This document shows positions 47,810 through 58,498 of a DNA stretch of 64,000 bases, piece after piece (position 1 is the first letter of the stretch; every line of letters starts with the position of its first letter). The DNA comes from Annona cherimola (lineage: Eukaryota > Streptophyta > Magnoliopsida > Magnoliales > Annonaceae): contig CM059971.1 of NCBI GenBank assembly GCA_030490835.1, positions 72,434,224 to 72,498,223 on the forward strand, written 5' to 3'. The translations under genes were made by a program, and so were the position numbers. The notes below the pieces were generated by a model. That model was given only the letters and a program-made list of their open reading frames with translations, was not told where the DNA came from and made no database searches.

Positions 47810-47965
47810 CTGCAGATCTGTCGTCTGCTCCATCAAGAACTTCTGGCCCATCGGACAGCATAGTTTGAGCGCCGGCAGCGTGTTGCCTAGCTCCGGTATC
47901 TCTTCGTAGCTGAAGCCGACTCCTAGATCAACGCACCCCATCAGCTCACCGAGATCTCCGCCCAC
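47810..47965 (-). pseudogene. Captured fragment of a DUF1685 protein
   Basis: The minus-strand frame reads GDLGELMGCVDLGVGF, SYEEIPELGNTLPALKLC, then MGQKFLMEQ. This matches the conserved core of the plant DUF1685 family (ELKGCxDLGFGF..EEIPELxNTLPALELxYS). Function of that family is unknown. The C-terminal conserved block was not found. Confidence 0.65.
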
Positions 47966-48208
47966 ATGGATCCTTTTCTCTCCCCTCTACTGGTCCAGCA
48001 GTATCTGCTGTAGTAGTGAGAGAGAGAGAGCTCTTGGTTATCCGACACCGCGGATGAGCTGCTCCCCGTCGAAGGCCCGTCAACACCTCTGCTCCCTTTC
48101 TGCCCCGACTCGCTACCTGCTGCCGGCCGGCTGCTTCCATCTTACGATCTGCCATTTTCGAAGCCTCTTGCTGAAAACCGATGCAGCTATCCAGAAGCTC
48201 CCTGCGAT

Positions 48209-48739
48209 CTACTTCAACACCTCAGAGCCCCGGTACAGCATGCCCCGTAGGATTTCCGTAGTCATGACAAGGCAGCTAGAATTCGGCGCCAGAGTTACAT
48301 CGCCAGTCCAAGAACTCTTGCGACAGCTCTCGGTACTTCTGGTTGCTTAAAGCTTTCAATGGAGATGTGTAGATGACCCGCTGCTTATCCCCGAAGGCCA
48401 TCGCAATCGCATACTCTGCAACGGCAGTTTTGCCAGCGGAGGTGTGGGTCGAGACCAGAACAGATTCATCGCAACAAACACTTTTTGGAGAGGGTCGAGC
48501 TCGAAAGGGTAAGTTTTTGCAGGTTCGCTGTTGTATATAGGGTTCGACAGAGTGCTGTAGACACCTGCACCCTTGGGCACCTCGTGAACGCAGGTCCGCG
48601 TGATTTTGGGCCGCTTGGGAGTGGAATCTGGCCTAGAAACATGCCCATCCGAACTCGCCGGCGGTTCCGGGGATTTTCGCTTACTGCTACTCACGGATTC
48701 AACCATTTCCTCTGAAAAATCAGCTCGATTTCTACTCAT
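48209..48739 (-). pseudogene. Captured N-terminal fragment of a HEN2/MTR4-type RNA helicase
   Basis: Minus strand from the ATG at 48739: [40 protein letters not shown]; then after a frame change [20 protein letters not shown] (Walker A GKT, helicase motif I), [20 protein letters not shown], and after a further lesion [19 protein letters not shown] and [12 protein letters not shown], ending in TAG. HEN2 is the nuclear exosome-cofactor DExH helicase of plants. Small deletions (after HEVPKG and after SQEF) and at least two frame changes disable it; DExH motif II onward is absent. The fragment begins at the very terminus of the giant insertion. Confidence 0.8.
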
Positions 48740-48746
48740 CACACTG

Positions 48747-49016
48747 TTATATGAATAAATGATTCTATAAAGTATTATTATATTATAATAAATGTGTGAA
48801 TTTATCTAAGTATTTTTCATAATTTATACAAGAATATATATTTTTAACAAATGCAGCAAATGCACATGTTTGATAGGGATGAAATTTGGTTTTCTAGTTA
48901 AGCAAGTGATGCTAAATATAATAAATAAATTAAATTTCATATTAATCATCAATTAAAAATTAAGAAAATTATACGAGACTGTTTCTGTTGTAACATGGTT
49001 ACAGACAAGCGGAGCC
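48747..49016 (+). mobile_element. MITE family B, right half
   Basis: Resumes with ATGAATAAATGATTCTATAA and continues through TTTTTCATAATTTATAC and AATTAAAAATTAAGAAAATT to GTTACAGACAAGCGG. It completes the copy begun at 43840. Confidence 0.75.
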
Positions 49017-49684
49017 CTGCAAAATGATGGAATCATGCTCATAATTTGGCTGTATCTTCTTCCCTTCTCCGCTCTTTTCCTAACGTTTCGCTCATTTTAT
49101 CTTCACTCGAACGGCTTCGACCCTCATGAAGGCATCAATGTCGGGAAGATTCGGACCTAAAGTCGACCACGATTGCTAACGATGAGAATCCATTACTGTA
49201 TCTGAGCTTTCTTTCTCAGGTGTTCGTCAAATATAGTTGACCATTTTCTGCTCTTTGACATAGTAATCGGTAGGGAGTAGGGACTAGCAGATGCAGGCAG
49301 CATATAAAAGGGGCAGCAACAGAGGACGACGTATGAACTTGTAAAACAACGTTAGTGTGGTGAGGATGCCTCTCTTTCTCGACAGACGCGAGTGTATAAG
49401 AGCTCGCCACAATATTGTTGGGTGACCGCGCTAACGTGCTTCTAGAGTCATTTATCTGATTGGACAATTATTTGAAATTAAAAAGAGTGTGTTAGCCGCT
49501 CCTTAAATCTCTTAATTTTAAGATTGGTAACTTTTTTTTTTTTTTTCTCTAGAGTAATTTCTTCATAGCTACTTAGTTAGTAATATTGTTTTAGATTTAA
49601 TATTATGAAGTTAGGACTAAAAATGTACTTTAGTTAAGTTGCAAATACAAAGAATAAAAAAAAAACAACTCTACCATTTTTCGG
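49017..49684. other. Intergenic DNA, no recognised gene
   Basis: 49020-49470 has mixed composition with a minus-strand open frame lacking a recognised domain. A poly-T run is at about 49530-49547. Confidence 0.4.
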
Positions 49685-50215
49685 GGAGGCTTCTATGAAA
49701 CCCCTTTTCTATGAAACTCTTTTTATTTTTAAAATCTTGATGGTTGATAGAAAATATATTTCATCCATTGTATTTAGTATCATTTATAGTATTTTGGAAA
49801 CCTTTTTATTTTTTTCATTTCATTGTATATGGGTCTTATCTATAAATGTGTAAAATCAACATAATAAAATAGTTTAATATTAAAATATCAACTTTAAAGT
49901 AGTTTTTTCAATATCTAAATCATCTAAAATATCAATAATATGTAGATAAATGATGCTATAAAGTATTGTTACATTCTAATACATATGTGAATGAATCTAA
50001 GCGTTTTTCATAATTTACATATGAATGCACCTATTTTCGAGCAAATACGACCTATCCAAGTATTAGATTAGCATAAAACTTGATCTCTTAATTAAACAAA
50101 TGATATTAAATCTAATGAATAGATTGAATTTTTCATCAAGAATCAACATTTCAAAAATAAAAAAAGTTTCACAAAATCACTTTTATAAAACCCAATTTCA
50201 TAAAAGTATTCCAAC
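49685..50215 (+). mobile_element. MITE family B copy
   Basis: Left end AGGCTTCTATGAAACCCC, right end TTTATAAAACCCAATTTCATAAAAG (imperfect inverted ends). The interior ATGGGTCTTATCTATAAATG and AAATGATGCTATAAAG blocks match the copies at 43840/48747 and 62335. Confidence 0.6.
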
Positions 50216-50530
50216 CATTTTTTATTGTTATTTATTGTTTCTAAAATTTTCCTTTTTCACATTTCATGTTAAAAGATTACTTCAGGGTAACAATATAGCC
50301 AAAAAAGAAGGGCCTCATGTATCCTTTGAGTAAAATTCATACCATATATATTTTGTTTGCTATATGCAATTTTACATATGCATTAAAATTTTGCGAAACA
50401 TTAAAGTCATTGTGCATATGTTTAATTATAAATATAACAAAAGACTGATGTAGTGCACCCAGGAGCACAAAGCTTGCATGCTCCTGTTCACCATTTTGTC
50501 TTTTTATATTATAATCTATATGCGGGCCCA

Positions 50531-50740
50531 AGCATCAACTTTCTATAAGTGCAAAATTTTTATTTTTTGGATTTTTAAATTGCTTTTGAATTTCGAAAAT
50601 TAAAAAATGCCTTTTTATGTGCCAACACATGAAAAATGCATGTATTTTTATTTATAAAATTCAAAACTAAATATTAAAAAGCATCAAAAATCTAAAATTT
50701 CACATATAAATATTTCATCCTTAGGCTTGCATGATGGTAA
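50531..50740. mobile_element. Foldback MITE family C, diverged copy
   Basis: Left GGGCCCAAGCATCAAC; the right arm reads GCAAGCCTAAGGATGAAAT on the minus strand. The arms pair less well than in the 39176 copy. Confidence 0.45.
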
Positions 50741-50904
50741 ATTTTTTTTAAAAATACCCCTCTGACTAGGCGGGAGATTGTATCGGGGTCCTTTAAATCA
50801 TGTAGATAATATGAGTACATGCTCTCAAGTTTTCTTCCAATATTACTATATATACATATATATGTACTTATAAAATGGGTTTAATTCAGATCCATGCTTT
50901 AATG

Positions 50905-51150
50905 ATCATCAAGCATTTAAGCTCAATGCCTACACTTATATTACCCATTTATATATTCTTTTTTAATTTAAAATTTGACATTTTTGAATTTTAAAAATAA
51001 AAATAAGCACTTTTCATGCTAAAACATGAAAAATATTTTTTGTTTTTGAAATTCAAAAATATTAAAAATATAAAATTTCATTATTGTTTGAGCTCATACA
51101 TCTATGGAAAAAAGGCTTGAGCATTGAGTTTTAATGTTCATAAAAACAAT
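50905..51150. mobile_element. Foldback MITE family C, diverged copy
   Basis: Left TTTAAGCTCAATGCC; the right end GGCTTGAGCATTGAGTTT is roughly its inverse. The centre TTTCATGCTAAAACATGAAAAAT is palindromic. Confidence 0.4.
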
Positions 51151-52817
51151 GATGCATGACTCTTTAATTTATAATAAAAATAATATATTAAATAAATTAA
51201 TATATTTTGTTGCTTAATTCTAGACCTACAGCTCAATGAAAACATGTCTTTCATAAAACAAAAAAGAAAAAAAGATCATTTGGTATAATTTTCTTTACTT
51301 GGATAAGATTGGAAAAGTCTAAAAATGGCTTAAAGAAGAAAAACGAGAGAACAATTATATGAAAATTTTGAAAAAGAGAAAAATAAGTAAGTATTTTTTT
51401 TATCATGAATATGAGTATTTCTTAGGAGTAAAGAAAATAAGGATAAAATAGATATGATAGGTACATAGAAATATAAAATAATGAATGAGAATATAAGTAA
51501 TAATTAAAAAGATATTAACCCCATGTAGCTCGCCATATTTTTATTTTTTATTTTTATAAATAAGCGGATTCCACTTATATTTTTTTGTAAAATTTAAACT
51601 TTTAAAATTTGTTCGACATTTTATTTTGGTTTTTGAAAATTAGAGTTTAAGGAGTGGAGATATGATCCATACAATTTCGGGAGTGGGAGTGGATATGTAT
51701 ATCTTTTCCAAACAATAATTTTCAAAAATCAAAATAAAATAACAAATAAATTTTAAAATTCGCCACATTTCAGAAAAGAAAATATTTATATAAAAGGATA
51801 AAAAATTAATTTTTGCACAATGGCAGCATTGTATCAGTACCCATTAAAAAGATGGTTAAGTAGTTAAATAGTTATATGACATCTGGAAAAAGGAGTGAAG
51901 CAATTATTTTTTTTCCTTGTTTCTACTGGCAAACGGACCCTTAATTCCCTTTAAAAAAATCCGTTGAAAATATCAACAGAATGAGATCCACGCCTAAATA
52001 GGATAATATCCATAACGAACTTTAAAAGATTTTTGATAATTGCAAACTTGTTCATTTTTGTTTTCTAAATTGATTGGCTGGGTGTCATGTAAAATTCTTA
52101 CATTGGCAATAGTCGTAGAAGGACATTTCTATCACTTTTTGAATATTCTCTTCTTTTGTAAAAAACAAAAAAAAAATTTCCATTTTCATATTCTTAGGAT
52201 TAAAAGAAATACTTGATGGACAAATTACAATTGCAGAGAAATTTCTGGATATCCTTTTTGCAAATATTTCAAAGGATCCGTGACCATTCTGAAAGATCTG
52301 AATAACCTTTAGTAAAATGCATGCGAAGCTTGCGATTGGTGGAGGAGATGGAGAGAGATCTAAGAGCAGCGTCAGACAAACGACTGCGCGATAAAGCTGC
52401 TGCTGGAAGGGAGAGAGAGGGGTGGGTCCCACAGACCGATTCGTACGGTGGGAGGGGAGAGCAGTGTGTCAGCAGCTGGAATGGGAAACGTGGTGGGTCC
52501 CGCCGGCTGAACCGGTCGAGGTCCTCCTTCGCAGGCCCCGCCTAACCGGCTCCTGCCGGTACGGATTTGCCGTTTAAAGCCCGAATCCAGCCTTCTACGA
52601 ACACGAGACCGTCCCTCCCCTTCCCTTCCCCTCCTCTCTCTCTCGCTCTCAACATGCAATAGCCACTACAAGACAAACCCCCACCGGCGGATTTACCACT
52701 GTCACCCTTTTGTCTTTTTTCTCTCTTGCTCGCTTCACTGGCGCCATCGCCGCAACCACCCCTGCCACCACCTCCGCCACTTGCATTTCACCCATTTGAC
52801 GAAATTCCTCTCTTGTA
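51151..52817. other. AT-rich DNA and 5' flank of the CCCH gene
   Basis: A/T-rich to about 52300. 52300-52817 is GC- and CT-rich and is the probable promoter/5'UTR of the following gene, with a CT run at about 52633-52650. No clear TATA box. Confidence 0.45.
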
Positions 52818-55669
52818 ATGGATATATACGAGTCCACGAAGGTGGTGTTCGCCAGGATACAGAGCCTGGAGCCCGACCACGTGTCTAAGATCATCGGCTA
52901 CCTCCTTCTGCAGGACCACGGCGACCGCGAGATGATCCGCCTCGCCTTCGGCCCTGACTCCGCCATCCGCTCTCTCATCAGCCGCGCCAAGGCCGAGCTC
53001 GGCCTCGCCCCACCTTCCTCCTCCGCGCTACTGCACCCAATGCACCCTCAACAGCAGCAGCAGTTCCAGTTCTCCGACGCTCCCTTCCAGTTCTCGCCCT
53101 ACTGCCCCGAGGCCGTCTCCAGGTTCCTCGTCCCCCACTGCGATTCGCTGTATCCGCCGCCTCAGCAGGAGTTCTTCAATCAGAGCATCCAGCAGCAGGA
53201 CGGCCCCCTGCCCCCGCCACCGCAGGCGCAGTTGCTTGGGCTTGATGATCCGTACACGGTCAGGGCCGGCGGGGAGTACATGGGATTGAGGCTTACGGGC
53301 AGGGGATCCTCGCCGCCGGCCATAATCGACGTTCCTGCCAAGCAATGCAACTACTTCGCCAAGGGGTATTGTCGGCACGGGAGCGGGTGCCGGTTCCTGC
53401 ACGGGGCGCGCCAGCCCGAGGGTCTGCCGCTCAGTCCCACGTCGGAAATGACCGGCGCCGGCGCCGAGGATGAGGAGCATCCAATTTCCTCGAGTACGCT
53501 GGAGCGGCTGGAGAGAGAGCTATTGGAGCTGCTTCGCGCCAAGAGGACTCCCGTGTCGATCGCTTCGCTCCCTCAGCTCTATTTTGACAGGTTTGGCAGG
53601 ACTCTGCAGGCGGATGGCTATCTCACCGAGAGCCAGCGCCATGGAAAGGCCGGCTACAGCCTGACGAAATTGCTCGCGCGATTGAAGAACACCATCCGCG
53701 TCATCGACAGGTGAGCTTGAGCTTGAGATGGACGATCTTTCTGTTAAAGTTGGTGGCTTTCTTGCTTCTTATGGGCTATTTCGTTTCGCCTTCAGAAAAA
53801 GAGCTGCATCTATGTGGAAAATTGGAATGCTCTGTCCAAGACGAATTATCCATGCAGATAGATTTAAAAGAAAAGAAACAAAAAACATTCTATGATCCTA
53901 ATCTGACATGGTAGGGCCCACAGGGTATGGTAATCACCATAAAAAGTAAAGGAAAAGGAAAGGCAATTGAACGTATTTTTAAGCTAGGAATGAGGTTTTT
54001 TAATTTTTAATTTAGTTTTACTGAAAATAAGATATCTTTGCGATCTATCAAGTGTTTCAATTTTCCATGATTTTGGTGAACAGGCCATCCAAGGTGCAGA
54101 TCATTATCGTTTGTCTGAGATAAATGACTGGTTTTGATGGGAAATGCTTTCTGTTCTTATTGCAGTTGTGGGTGTTATGCAGGCCTCATGGACAGCATGC
54201 GGTGGTTCCAGCAGAGGATGCCCCAAGATTCACCATGTATAGAAGCCAGCAGCACCCGAATGGAACAATTTCTGCGTCAGGGTCGCGGCAAATCTACCTC
54301 ACTTTCCCAGCTGAGAGTGCCTTCTCTGAGGAAGATGTTTCTGATTATTTCAAGTAAATTTCCCTGTTGATCAATCATTGGTTGGTGGTGCTGGCAGATT
54401 TTTGTTTGCCATTGATGATCATTTGAACTGACATTTGTTTGGTTTATTCAGGACTTACGGGCTGGTGCAGGATGTGAGGATCCCATGTCAACAGAGGCGT
54501 ATGTTTGGATTTGTTACGTTTGTTCATGCTGAGACTGTAAAGATGATACTTGCCAAGGGCAATCCTCATTATGTCTGTGGTGCCCGGGTGCTGGTCAAGC
54601 CTTACAGGGAGAAGGGGAAGCTGGGAGACAGGTTTTCTCATCCTTTGCTATACTGTAAAGTTAGCCATTTGATCGTTTACCTTTCATTGCCTGTTTTACG
54701 CGTGATAATTACTCCCCATCTTTCATTCTGTCAATTTCAGGAAGTATGTGGACAAAATGGAGCCGCAGTTGTACTCACCTCACTATGTTGGCCATGAAAA
54801 TGAGCTTCATGCAGGTGAGGATATCATGATCTTGGCTTTCTAGCAGTTTAGGCCTTGAGGGAATTTTTGGGCCTTCTGATTATCTAGATTGGGTCCTGGC
54901 TCATGATATATAGTGCTCATTCTGGTAGGTGTCAAATTGTGATGGGGGGAAAAAGAGAAGTACAAATAAAATCAAGTGATTCCAGTATTAATCCATTTTA
55001 TCTGTCATTTCTTCCTCAAGTATATTGCAAAATAGTCTGAATTACTCAAAGGATCAAGTAGTCCTTGCAATAAATAAATGATTAAATAAATCGAATCCTT
55101 CTTACAACAACCAGGGGCTTTTTTGGAATTGACAGAAGCTCATGATCAAGCTGTTGAACTTGAGAGGCGGCGTCTCTTTGAATTCCAATTGCTGTCCAAG
55201 GCACTGAACCACCAGAAACTTCAGAATCGTTGCATGAATGCTAATCAGCCTTCAGAAGATGACACAAAACTATCCAAAGGTGGATTCTCTTATGGCTTCA
55301 CAGTAATTTCAGCCATTCTTCCACTGAAGCACTTTCTACTTATTACTGTCCAAGCATTGGTAACCGGGTATGGATTAGTTCTTGCAGATCTCTACTGCTT
55401 CCCTTCGGCAGAACCATTTGGGTATTTACTTGAGGTCCTCAACACTGAGAATACCCATGATGAGAAAACTAAGAATGAGTCCAATAATATCAATGATCAG
55501 GACAGGTAAAAGTGCATTGCTTCCACCTTTCCATCTTCGAAGTTCTGCTGATGTAGACATAACTGGATGGCCTGTTCCAATATGCTCCTTTTGCAGTCAA
55601 GCATATAACCTTCCTGAGAGTCCTTTTGCATCTCCAATTTCTGCAAGCAGCATTTCCATGGCCTCGTGA
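52818..55669 (+). CDS. CCCH zinc-finger / LOTUS (OST-HTH) / RRM protein
   Basis: Seven exons (52818-53710, 54183-54353, 54452-54631, 54741-54814, 55115-55279, 55388-55505, 55597-55669) join in phase over GT-AG introns to 557 residues. The conserved N-terminus [19 protein letters not shown] continues with [11 protein letters not shown] and [10 protein letters not shown] Gln/Pro-rich linker follows, then a CCCH finger C-x7-C-x5-C-x3-H (C177, C185, C191, H195), a LOTUS/OST-HTH-like winged helix (about 226-300) and an RRM (about 333-410; RNP2 IYLTFP, RNP1 RMFGFVTF). A helical stretch ([20 protein letters not shown]) and the conserved tail [12 protein letters not shown] end the protein. This is the plant AtC3H46/55-like family, predicted cytoplasmic or nuclear RNA-binding regulators. 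No lesion was seen. The first exon is GC-rich. Confidence 0.9.
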
Positions 55670-56837
55670 AGTGAAACAGGCGCCAATGATGCTGTCGAAA
55701 AAAGAAAAAACAAGAAATCTGATTTTACCTGTGCAGATAATCACAACATAGTACACAACTGAACTGGGATCTCCAAATATTGATGCCTTTTACTGACCTA
55801 AGGTGTTCAAAGCTTGTTTCTTCGAGTTGGAGCAAGCCGAGGTAGCCAAATCCCTTTTGGCCATTTTGTCTTTCCCTTTTTACAGAACAGAGGCAGCTCC
55901 AGAGGCTGAAGCTGCAATGGACAAGGCCTGATACTTCAAAACTATAAGATGTACAAAAAACGAGCTCAACATGCTCTGATTGTAGTTAGTCCCTTGAAAG
56001 AAGTTTCCAATTCATCGAGTGCAAAAGCAATCTTTTCAAGGATGGGTTCTTTCCAACTTTCAATGAGTGCGTGTTGTTGTTGTTCTCATGGACTGACTCT
56101 GCCTATCTATTTGTGTTTCTACGCGTATTGACGTAGATGCTTTACCAAGAACATATTTAAAAGGAAAAGAAGAGAAGATACAGGCATTTCATGAATACAA
56201 CTGATTGGCCGCATTGGAATTTGGAAATCAAAGTTGGGATCTTTTTTTTTTTTTTTTTTTTTTTTGAGTGGTAATTCGGATCATCGGTTGGCAAATGGGT
56301 ATCATAGAAATTGCAGATTGTCGAGTTTGACCTTTATATTTAGGGGGAAAAACTTGAGGTTAGCACCGATTCGAATTTTATTCCATGATAATGTTCCTGT
56401 AGAGTTTTTCAAGCAAATAATTGGTTTGGGCGATGGATGATGTTCGTGTTAAATTCAATTCATTTGTTTTGTTATATTTATTACCGCTTGTTTAACTAAG
56501 ATTCAGAAAACAGTCACTATATGCATGTATTATATTGGCTGCTTAGGTGAGCCACGAATAGTAAAACGATTTCTATTAGTTGTGTTATTGTATATTCGTA
56601 TTGTTAAAACGATCAATCCTATGGGTGTATATTGAGCCTTAAAACGAGATGATTTTTATGTCGCCATATCCCACTCAAATGAGGGGAAAAAAGAAGAAGA
56701 AGAAAGGAATGTTAGCTAAACGAGTGGCAGCAGGACCAATGATGATTTGAACAATTGGGTCTAATTGAGATGTCTTAGTCTCATTAGTTACCATAAACAA
56801 TCATATATGCTTTAAGATAAAACTTTTAAATAAATAT
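55670..56837. other. 3' flank of the CCCH gene
   Basis: Probably includes the 3'UTR; no clear polyadenylation signal was chosen. A 24-base T run lies at 56242-56265. No gene recognised. Confidence 0.4.
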
Positions 56838-57312
56838 AGGGTATGTTTGTTTAGCGCTAAAACATTTCAAACTAAAAATAATGATAAAATTTTTTTATAA
56901 AAAATTTTTGGTGTAAAGTTTTTGAATTGATAGAAAAATAATATAATATAATAGACATAATGATGATAAGTAAAGAGAATAAAATTAAAATATATAAGTT
57001 AATTATACAGGCAGTGGTATAAAAACGATTAAAAAATATAATAGGGGTATGAGAAAATGAAAAAAATGAAAAAAATAGTGTAGCTGTGAAGATTGAAATT
57101 TTTTTATGTTTGCCAAACATATTTAAAATTTTTTCACTTTTCATAATGATCTTATTTTTTAATTATTTCTTCATATTTTTTTATATATTAGTTTACTTTT
57201 CAATCATTTTTACACTACATGTATAACTAACATATTTATTTTAACTTTAAAAAACTTATATACTAAAATTTTTTTTATACAAAATTTTATCACTTTCCTA
57301 ACACATCCACGT
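56838..57312. mobile_element. Two family A MITE copies, head to tail
   Basis: 56838-57130 starts GGGTATGTTTGTTTAGCG and ends TTTGCCAAACATATT. 57131-57312 is an inverse partial copy ending TTTCCTAACACATCC. Confidence 0.55.
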
Positions 57313-57879
57313 TAGAAAAGTATTTAGTAAGAATGAATTATTTCAAAATTTTCTGTACCCAATCAATTCTAAAAACATAAAGATTCGTAAAAATTAGTCA
57401 TTAAAAATGTTAAAACATTGCGTGGACGGAAGAATTCGATCGGTTAAATAGGTTAACGTATTACTTAAACATTGAACCCTAACCTAATCCTGATTTGTTA
57501 ACCTCTCTAATCTCTCACCTCTGCATGCGATAGCAGAGCCTCGGGAATTTGCTTTTATCCACATGGCTGAGGGATCACGTCATACGGTCATAGTGTTTCT
57601 TTTTTTTTTGTATTTGTATTTGTTTTTTACTTTTTTTTGGCTAATTTTAGACAAGTGGTTAGTTTTCAAACCCACTCGTGGTTGAAGTTTTACCATGACA
57701 GAACTATGGGCCGGAGTACTTGCGAACCCTTGTGGGGGCGCCACATGTCCCTAGACTATGACTAAATTTGAAAGAAAAATAACGATGGATAAGATAGGTG
57801 AGTTGCTTGTGTAGCTCAGACTCCGTGATTGATGTGACACTTAGCTAACTAGGGAGGAAAAGTTAAAAAAAATTTTATA
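57313..57879. other. Intergenic DNA, no gene
   Basis: Mixed composition with a poly-T run near 57598. No open frame of note. Confidence 0.4.
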
Positions 57880-58178
57880 CAAAAGGTGTGCATGGTTTGC
57901 AGTAAAATTTTTGATGAAAAATTTTTGAGATAGAAATTGTCATATTGATAGAAAATGATGTGATATAATAGGAGTAATGATGAGAAGTAAAGAAAATAAA
58001 GTTAAAATAGATAGGTTAGTTGTATAGATAGTTGTGTAGAAATAATTAAAAAGTAGGGTAGTTTTATAGAAAAATGTGAAAAAATAATTAAAAAATAGGA
58101 TAGTTATGGAGAGTGAAAAATTTTAGATTGAAAAGCTTTTGTTGACATATTTATATCCTAAACAAACACACCCAAAAA
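57880..58178 (+). mobile_element. MITE family A copy
   Basis: Starts AGGTGTGCATGGTTTGCAG and ends CCTAAACAAACACACCC. The interior GATATAATAGGAGTAATGATG is a near-consensus match. Confidence 0.65.
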
Positions 58179-58385
58179 ATTTTGTTATAAAAATAGTTAA
58201 AATAAAAAAATAATGTATTATAATCAAGGTAACAATAAAAATTAAAAAATAAAGTTTAAATGGACAAGATAATTACGTAGAAATAATTAAAAAGTAAGTT
58301 AATTATATGTAAAAATATAAATAAATAATTATAAAAAGTAAAAAATTTAACTTAATAGTTTTTGAACATACCAACACAACTTATA
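58179..58385 (+). mobile_element. MITE family A, partial copy
   Basis: Directly abuts the previous copy and ends ACATACCAACACAACTT. The start is truncated. Confidence 0.5.
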
Positions 58386-58498
58386 TTAAGAGAGTGGTTG
58401 GGAAGTAATACAACCGTTGAAAAAATGTTCTGGTATGATATGATAAATGTGAAAGTAAAAATTTTCTATATATCTTGACTATTATTTTTTTTTATGTC

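Larger units (their letters stand above)
44094..48741 (-). mobile_element. Giant LTR-like element (TG...CA) with captured gene fragments
   Basis: Inserted into a family B MITE. CACTG at 44089-44093 is repeated at 48742-48746, and the element between starts TGTTCCGG and ends CTCATCA, i.e. TG...CA with a 5-bp duplication as LTR retroelements make. Removing it and one CACTG restores a MITE junction of the same length as the other copies. Read on the minus strand it holds mutated pieces of a HEN2-type helicase, a DUF1685 protein, a tubby-like F-box protein and a probable BRX protein, then CGCGGAACT repeats, a TATA box, a leader, and several tandem arrays. No reverse transcriptase, integrase, primer-binding site or second terminal repeat was seen. 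Best explanation: a giant solo LTR, or a non-autonomous LTR derivative, that transduplicated host exons. Confidence 0.7.

Noticed and set aside
44094..48741. Complete two-LTR retrotransposon
   Set aside because: The left terminal sequence TGTTCCGGCC is not repeated near the right end, and no gag-pol coding or primer-binding site is present.
44094..48741. Pack-MULE or Helitron
   Set aside because: MULEs give about 9-bp duplications and Helitrons none. Here the duplication is 5 bp (6 at most), with TG...CA ends. Kept as an alternative only.
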